Shown: one piece after another, positions 59,565 to 64,000 of the stretch | Layout of the letters: the number at the start of each line of letters is the position of its first letter | Numbering within the stretch: position 1 is the stretch's first letter | Assembly (NCBI GenBank): GCA_965226785.1 | Contig: CBDDEC010000003.1 | Span: forward strand, 310,001-374,000 | Length of the DNA: 64,000 bases | Direction: 5' to 3' | Origin: CBDDEC01 sp965226785 | Lineage (GTDB): Bacteria > Chloroflexota > Dehalococcoidia > UBA2979 | Notes under the pieces: model-generated | What the model saw: only the letters and a program-made list of their open reading frames with translations | Databases searched by the model: none | Told to the model about the DNA's origin: nothing | Program-made: the position numbers and the translations under genes

Positions 59565-60737
59565 CTAGCTCGGGCGTTCGAAGATGCTGGCGATGCCCTG
59601 GCCGCCTCCGATGCAGAGCGAGACGAGGCCGTAGCGGCCGCCGCTGCGCTCCAGCTCGTACATCGTCTTGACGACGAGCACGGTGCCGGTCGCGCCGACC
59701 GGGTGGCCGAGGGCGATCGCGCCGCCGTTGGGGTTCGTCTTGTCCTGCGGCAGGTTGAGGGCGGTGGAGCAGGCCGCGGCGACCGAGGCGAAGGCCTCGT
59801 TCAGCTCAATCAGGTCCATCTCGTCGACGGACATCTGCGCCTTCTCCATCACGTTCTCGACCGCCGGGATCGGGCCGGAGCCCATGATCGCCGGGTCGAC
59901 GCCGGACTCGGCGCGGGCGACCAGCCGCAGCTTCGGCGTCAGGCCCAGCTCCTGCGCCTTCTCGGCGGACATCATCACCACCGCCGCGGCGCCGTCGTTG
60001 ATGCCGGAGGCGTTGCCGGCGGTGACGCTACCGTCCTGCTTGAAGGCGGCGCGTAGCTTGCCGAGCACCTCCATCGAGGTGGCGCGCGGGTGCTCGTCCT
60101 GCTCAAACGTCACCGTGTCGCGGCCCTTGCGGACCTCGATCGGGGTGATCTGGTCGGCGAAGCGACCAGCCTCGATCGCCTCGGCGGCGCGCTCCTGAGA
60201 GCGCAGCGCGTACTCGTCCTGCACCTCGCGCGAGACCTCGTAGCGCTCCGCCAGGTTCTCGGCGGTGATCCCCATCGGGTAATCCTCGAACGGGTCGGTC
60301 ACGAGGTCCTGTGTGCCGTCCTCGAGCACGCCATCACCGAAGCGGTAGCCGTAGCGGCCCTTGCGCACGTAGTACGGCATCAGGCTCATGTTCTCTGCGC
60401 CGCCCGCGACGATGATTTCCGCGTCGCCCGTCTCGATCCAGCGCGCGGCGGTGTTGATCGCCTCCAGGCCGGAGCCGCAGATGCGGTTCACGGTGTACGC
60501 GGGGGTGCCGATCGGCATCCCGGCCTTCACCGCGGCGTGACGGGCGATGTAGCCGTCCTCGGCGACCTGCCCGACGCAGCCCAGGATCACCTGGTCGACC
60601 AGCTCCGGCTCGATGCCGGCGCGAACCACTGCTTCCTTGATCACATGCGCGCCCAGGTCGCTGGCCGGTGTCTCGCTGAGCGAGCCCCCGAACCCACCGA
60701 TCGCGGTGCGGCAGCCGCTGACAATCACGACGTCCAT
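59565..60737 (-). CDS. Acetyl-CoA acetyltransferase (thiolase)
   Basis: A 390-residue thiolase. NRICGSGLEAINTAARWI holds the nucleophilic Cys; PVGATGTVLVVKTMYEL and GGRYGLVSLCIGGGQG (second Cys) are near the end, and GHPVGATG gives the His. It condenses or cleaves acyl-CoA. ATG 60737 is preceded by AAGGGG. It stands alone, with no adjacent reductase. Confidence 0.93.
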   Translation of the reverse strand: MDVVIVSGCRTAIGGFGGSLSETPASDLGAHVIKEAVVRAGIEPELVDQVILGCVGQVAEDGYIARHAAVKAGMPIGTPAYTVNRICGSGLEAINTAARWIETGDAEIIVAGGAENMSLMPYYVRKGRYGYRFGDGVLEDGTQDLVTDPFEDYPMGITAENLAERYEVSREVQDEYALRSQERAAEAIEAGRFADQITPIEVRKGRDTVTFEQDEHPRATSMEVLGKLRAAFKQDGSVTAGNASGINDGAAAVVMMSAEKAQELGLTPKLRLVARAESGVDPAIMGSGPIPAVENVMEKAQMSVDEMDLIELNEAFASVAAACSTALNLPQDKTNPNGGAIALGHPVGATGTVLVVKTMYELERSGGRYGLVSLCIGGGQGIASIFERPS

Positions 60738-60874
60738 GAGTCCCCTTCTCTCGCCCCGCCCGGGGTCGTCAAGACCTCGCTGGACCGGCGCCCAGCGGCG
60801 GCGCCAGTGTACCGCGCCGACTAGCTTGTCGCCTCGGAGGCGATCCGGCCGGCTCCCCCTCGATCGCTGGCAAA

Positions 60875-60903
60875 TTGCTGGCAGATCGGGCCGCACCTAG
60901 ACT
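60875..60903 (+). promoter_or_regulatory. Promoter of thrB-lysC (TTGCTG-N17-TAGACT)
   Basis: TTGCTG at 60875-60880 and TAGACT at 60898-60903 with 17-base spacing, ending 19 bases before ATG 60923. This leaves a short leader containing GGTGGGG as the ribosome-binding site. Confidence 0.6.
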
Positions 60904-60922
60904 CGATCGCAAGGTGGGGAAC

Positions 60923-61807
60923 ATGGCCGAGCGAACGATCACCGTGACCGTCCCAACAACGTCCGCGAACCTTGGACCGGGGTTCGACACGCTTGGCGTC
61001 GCGCTCGACTGGCGCGCCCGGTTCACGTTCGAGGAAACCGAAGGCGGGGGCGGCACCAGCGACGGCATCGCCGAGATGGCCGGCAGCGCCGCGCGCAGCC
61101 TGCTCGACGAGGCGGGTGTCGAGGCGCCGCAGTTCATCGTCACGTTCGAGGGCGACATGCCCATCGGCCGTGGGCTGGGCATGTCGGCATCGGCCCGAGC
61201 GGCGGGGCTCCTCGCCGCGTCACAGCTCCTCGATACGCCCCTTACTGCGGAGGAGCTGATCCCGGCGGCGGTGCGGCTCGAAGGCCACGCCGACAACATC
61301 GTCCCTGCGCTTCTGGGCGGACTGCGCATCTGCGTCGAGCGGGACGGCGAGATCGTGCAAACGACGCTGCCACTGCCGGACGAGCTGCGACTGGCGCTGC
61401 TGACACCCGAGTTCTCGATGCCGACCAACGAGTCGCGCAAGCGCCTGCCCGACCGCCTGACGCGGAACCAGACGGTGCACAACGTCAGCCGAGCGGCGAT
61501 GCTCGTCGCCGCCATCCAGCGCCGCGAGTGGGACCTCCTGGGCGTCGCCACCGAGGACGTGATCCACCAGCCGGCCCGCTCGACGTTGTTCCCCGCGATG
61601 TACCCCCTCTTCCAGGCCGCGCTCGACGCAGGCGCCCACGGCGTCTACCTCTCGGGCGGCGGCTCGACCATCGCCGCGTTCGTGACCGTGCGCGCGGACG
61701 GCGTCGCCGCGGCCATGCGCGAGGTCGCGGCTGCGCACCACCTTGAGGCGGCGAGCCGCGTCGTCGCCTTCACCGACGAGGGCGTCCGCATCGAGGACGG
61801 CGCCTGA
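60923..61807 (+). CDS. thrB: Homoserine kinase
   Basis: A 294-residue GHMP kinase that phosphorylates homoserine in threonine synthesis. TTSANLGPGFDTLGVAL at the start, PIGRGLGMSASARAAGLLA (phosphate-binding loop; typical form is GLGSSA) and SGGGSTIAAFV near the end. ATG 60923. The loop has GMSASA instead of GSSAAS, so substrate is inferred also from lysC downstream. Confidence 0.9.
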   Translation: MAERTITVTVPTTSANLGPGFDTLGVALDWRARFTFEETEGGGGTSDGIAEMAGSAARSLLDEAGVEAPQFIVTFEGDMPIGRGLGMSASARAAGLLAASQLLDTPLTAEELIPAAVRLEGHADNIVPALLGGLRICVERDGEIVQTTLPLPDELRLALLTPEFSMPTNESRKRLPDRLTRNQTVHNVSRAAMLVAAIQRREWDLLGVATEDVIHQPARSTLFPAMYPLFQAALDAGAHGVYLSGGGSTIAAFVTVRADGVAAAMREVAAAHHLEAASRVVAFTDEGVRIEDGA

Positions 61808-63030
61808 TGGCGCTCGTCGTGCAGAAGTACGGCGGCACCTCGGTGGCCACGGCCGAGCGCATCCGCACGATCGCCGCCCGCATCGCCGAACGCGAGCGCG
61901 CCGGTGACCGCATCGTGGCGGCGGTGTCCGCCATGGGCTCCACCACGGATCAGCTCTACGAGCTCGCCTCCGAGGTGACACACGACCCGCATCCGCGCGA
62001 GATGGATGTGCTGCTCTCGACGGGAGAGGTCGTCTCCTCGACGCTGCTGTCGATGGCGCTGCACGACCTCGAACAGGACGCCGTGAGCCTCACCGGCGGT
62101 CAGGCGGGCATCCAGACCGATGGCGTCTACGGCCGCGCCCGCATCGCCGGTATCGACACCAAGCGGATCGAACGCGAACTCGAGGCCGGGCGCGTCGTCA
62201 TTGTCGCCGGCTTCCAGGGCATTTCGGAGGACTTCGACATCACGACGCTCGGGCGCGGCGCCAGCGACCTCACCGCCGTCGCGCTCGCCGCCGCCCTCGA
62301 GGCGGACCGCTGCGAGATCTACACGGACGTGGCGGGCATCTACACGGCAGACCCGCGGATCTGCCCGGCTGCGCGCCCGCTGCGCGACATTGGCTACGAG
62401 GAGATGCTGGAGCTGGCGACCACCGGCGCACGCGTGCTGCAGTCACGCGCCGTCGAGATCGCGGAGCTCTACGGCGTCGAACTACTGGTCCGCAGCAGCT
62501 TCGACCCGGACGCAGCCGGCACGATCATCCGGCAGGAGACCACCATGGAGCAGGGCAACAAGGTTCGAGGCATCACACACCAGGACCACATCGCGAAGGT
62601 CACCGTCCGGGGGGTCCCTGACCGCCCGGGCATCGCCGCGCACCTCTTCGAGCCGCTCGCCGAGCGAGGCGTCTCGGTCGACACGATCGTCCAGAACGCG
62701 AGCGTCGAGAACCTGACGGACCTCACGTTTACGGTCGCCCCGGGCGACCTCGATGGCGCGCTGGCGGTCGTCGGCGACATCCAGAGCGAGATCGGCGCAG
62801 CGGACGTAGTCTCCTCGCCCGACCTTGGCACGGTCTCGATCGTGGGCACCGGGATGGCGAGCGCGCCCGGCTACGCCGCCCGCATGTTCCGCACGCTGTT
62901 CGAGCACGAGATCAACATCGACATGATCAGCACCAGCGACATTCGCATCACCTGCGTCGTCGAAGCGGACCAGGTCGGCGACGCGGTGCGAGCGCTCCAC
63001 ACCGCATTCGCCCTCGACCGCGAGGACTAG
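61807..63030 (+). CDS. lysC: Aspartate kinase
   Basis: A 407-residue enzyme of aspartate-family amino-acid synthesis. VVQKYGGTSVATAERIR, VAAVSAMGSTTDQLYELA, TLGRGASDLTAVALAAAL and IYTDVAGIYTADPRI give the catalytic domain. Two ACT domains follow (GVPDRPGIAAHLFEPLAERG; GMASAPGYAARMFRTLFEHE), suggesting feedback by lysine or threonine. ATG shares one base with the thrB TGA. Confidence 0.95.
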   Translation: MALVVQKYGGTSVATAERIRTIAARIAERERAGDRIVAAVSAMGSTTDQLYELASEVTHDPHPREMDVLLSTGEVVSSTLLSMALHDLEQDAVSLTGGQAGIQTDGVYGRARIAGIDTKRIERELEAGRVVIVAGFQGISEDFDITTLGRGASDLTAVALAAALEADRCEIYTDVAGIYTADPRICPAARPLRDIGYEEMLELATTGARVLQSRAVEIAELYGVELLVRSSFDPDAAGTIIRQETTMEQGNKVRGITHQDHIAKVTVRGVPDRPGIAAHLFEPLAERGVSVDTIVQNASVENLTDLTFTVAPGDLDGALAVVGDIQSEIGAADVVSSPDLGTVSIVGTGMASAPGYAARMFRTLFEHEINIDMISTSDIRITCVVEADQVGDAVRALHTAFALDRED

Positions 63031-63170
63031 CGGCCGCCGAGCGCCTCTGGCGTCGCGCCAGCACCGACGCGCCTTGACAGGCGGGAGTCATCGGACCAAG
63101 ATTGGCGGTCCGGGGAACACCCGTTCGCGTATTTGCGTACGCAGCTAAACAGAAGGCGCAAAAAGCCCCC

Positions 63171-64000
63171 ATGTTCGCGCATCTGCACACGCACACGGAG
63201 TACTCACTCCTCGACGGTCTGTCGAAGATCCCTGACCTCGTGGCGCGAGCGAGCGAGATGGGGCAACAGGCGCTCGCGATCACCGACCACGGCGCGCTGC
63301 ACGGCGCGATCGAGTTCTACGAGGAGGCCACAGCCGCCGGCGTGAAGCCCATCATCGGCATCGAAGCCTATGTGGCGCCGGGCAGTCGCTTCGAGAAGGA
63401 CCCACGGCAACGCTGGCCGTATCACCTCACGCTGCTCGCCCAGAACGAGGTCGGCTACCGCAATCTGCTGAAGCTCAGCACTCAGGCCCACCTCGAAGGC
63501 TTCTATTACCGCCCGAGGATGGACCGCGAGCTACTCGAGGCGCACTCGGAGGGGCTGATCGCCCTCAGCGGCTGCCCGTCCGGCGAACTGATGACGGCGC
63601 TGCGCGAGGACGACGAGGACCGCGCCGAGGGCGTCCTCGGGTGGTTCTCCGACGTGTTCAAGGACCGCTACTACGTCGAGTTGATGTCGCACGGTATCGA
63701 GGAGTTCGACCCGCTCTACCCGCGGCTGATCGACCTGGCGAAGCGCTTCGACCTGCCAACGGTGCTGACCAACGACTCGCACTACACCGACGCGCCGCAG
63801 CACCGGGCGCACGAAGTGCTGCTGTGCATCGGCAGCAACAGCACCATCCACGACGAGGGCCGCTTCCGCCTCAACGGCGACACGTTCTACCTGCGCTCCG
63901 AGGCGGAGATGCGCACGCTGTTCCCGGAGGTGCCGGAGGCGGCGGACAACACCTGGCGCATCGCCGAGCAGACCGACATCAAACTCTCCTTCGAGCAGGC
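63171..64000 (+). CDS. dnaE: DNA polymerase III alpha subunit, N-terminal part (cut by window end)
   Basis: About 276 residues are visible from ATG 63171. The PHP domain starts FAHLHTHTEYSLLDG and has ALAITDHGALHG, IGIEAYVAP, YHLTLLAQNEVGYRNLLKL and LTNDSHYTDAP. DnaE is the replicative polymerase. The 140 bases between lysC and dnaE show no clear promoter pair. Confidence 0.95.
   Translation, partial: MFAHLHTHTEYSLLDGLSKIPDLVARASEMGQQALAITDHGALHGAIEFYEEATAAGVKPIIGIEAYVAPGSRFEKDPRQRWPYHLTLLAQNEVGYRNLLKLSTQAHLEGFYYRPRMDRELLEAHSEGLIALSGCPSGELMTALREDDEDRAEGVLGWFSDVFKDRYYVELMSHGIEEFDPLYPRLIDLAKRFDLPTVLTNDSHYTDAPQHRAHEVLLCIGSNSTIHDEGRFRLNGDTFYLRSEAEMRTLFPEVPEAADNTWRIAEQTDIKLSFEQ

Overview
The window is a GC-rich, gene-dense bacterial chromosome segment. 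It carries core loci throughout: proB-proA, rpoB-rpoC, tuf-rpmG-secE-nusG-rplKAJL, ispDF-cysES, pdxST, thrB-lysC and the start of dnaE. Several features suggest a member of the Chloroflexota, possibly a Dehalococcoidia-type lineage. These are a B12-binding-type radical SAM protein of the TIGR03960 family, lipoproteins with Thr-Pro-rich linkers, a Gmad2 lipoprotein, a two-subunit transketolase and a SpoIIIAA-like R3H ATPase. This assignment is an inference from gene content; no rRNA is present to confirm it.

Layout. 1-9.3 kb: proline biosynthesis (proB end, a P-loop kinase, proA), a HAD phosphatase, a flippase-like membrane protein, split transketolase, a small zinc-ribbon gene behind two LexA-type boxes, glycerate kinase and a ferritin-like diiron protein. 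9.4-18.5 kb: secreted and lipoprotein genes, acyl-CoA dehydrogenase, a small metallopeptidase, a TiaS-like protein, class II aldolase, two SDR dehydrogenases, a Gmad2 lipoprotein and a frameshifted SET-domain gene. 18.5-21.3 kb is the accessory stretch: a Doc-type toxin with a tiny upstream partner, an IS transposase, a 3-prime tRNA fragment and a coiled-coil/winged-helix-like gene. 21.4-29.9 kb: rpoB-rpoC with tandem promoters, a structured leader and a strong terminator. 30-38.7 kb: glutamate dehydrogenase, a nucleotidyltransferase, the radical SAM protein, a methyltransferase, ispD-ispF and cysE-cysS. 38.9-44.9 kb: tRNA-Thr, tRNA-Tyr, tRNA-Thr, tuf, rpmG, secE, nusG, rplK, rplA, rplJ and rplL. 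45-53.6 kb: a zinc-finger/LysM membrane protein, radC, a cvpA-like gene, an HNH nuclease, then a leftward run of Fpg-like glycosylase, prephenate dehydratase, two RCK proteins, a universal stress protein and a DUF4349 lipoprotein. 53.7-64 kb: a phosphoesterase, pdxS-pdxT, a GNAT gene with a compensated double frameshift, the R3H ATPase, tmk, thiolase, thrB-lysC and dnaE (cut by the window end).

Recurrent pattern: several genes have a -10 hexamer ending 6-7 bases before an ATG or GTG, which predicts leaderless mRNAs. Within operons, 1-4 base stop/start overlaps are common. The most unusual items are the LexA-boxed zinc-ribbon gene that resembles the C-terminal tail of class II ribonucleotide reductase, the 108-residue acidic tail on ribosomal protein L10, the long helical insertion in RpoC, the Doc/46-residue gene pair, and the out-of-frame segment of the GNAT gene.
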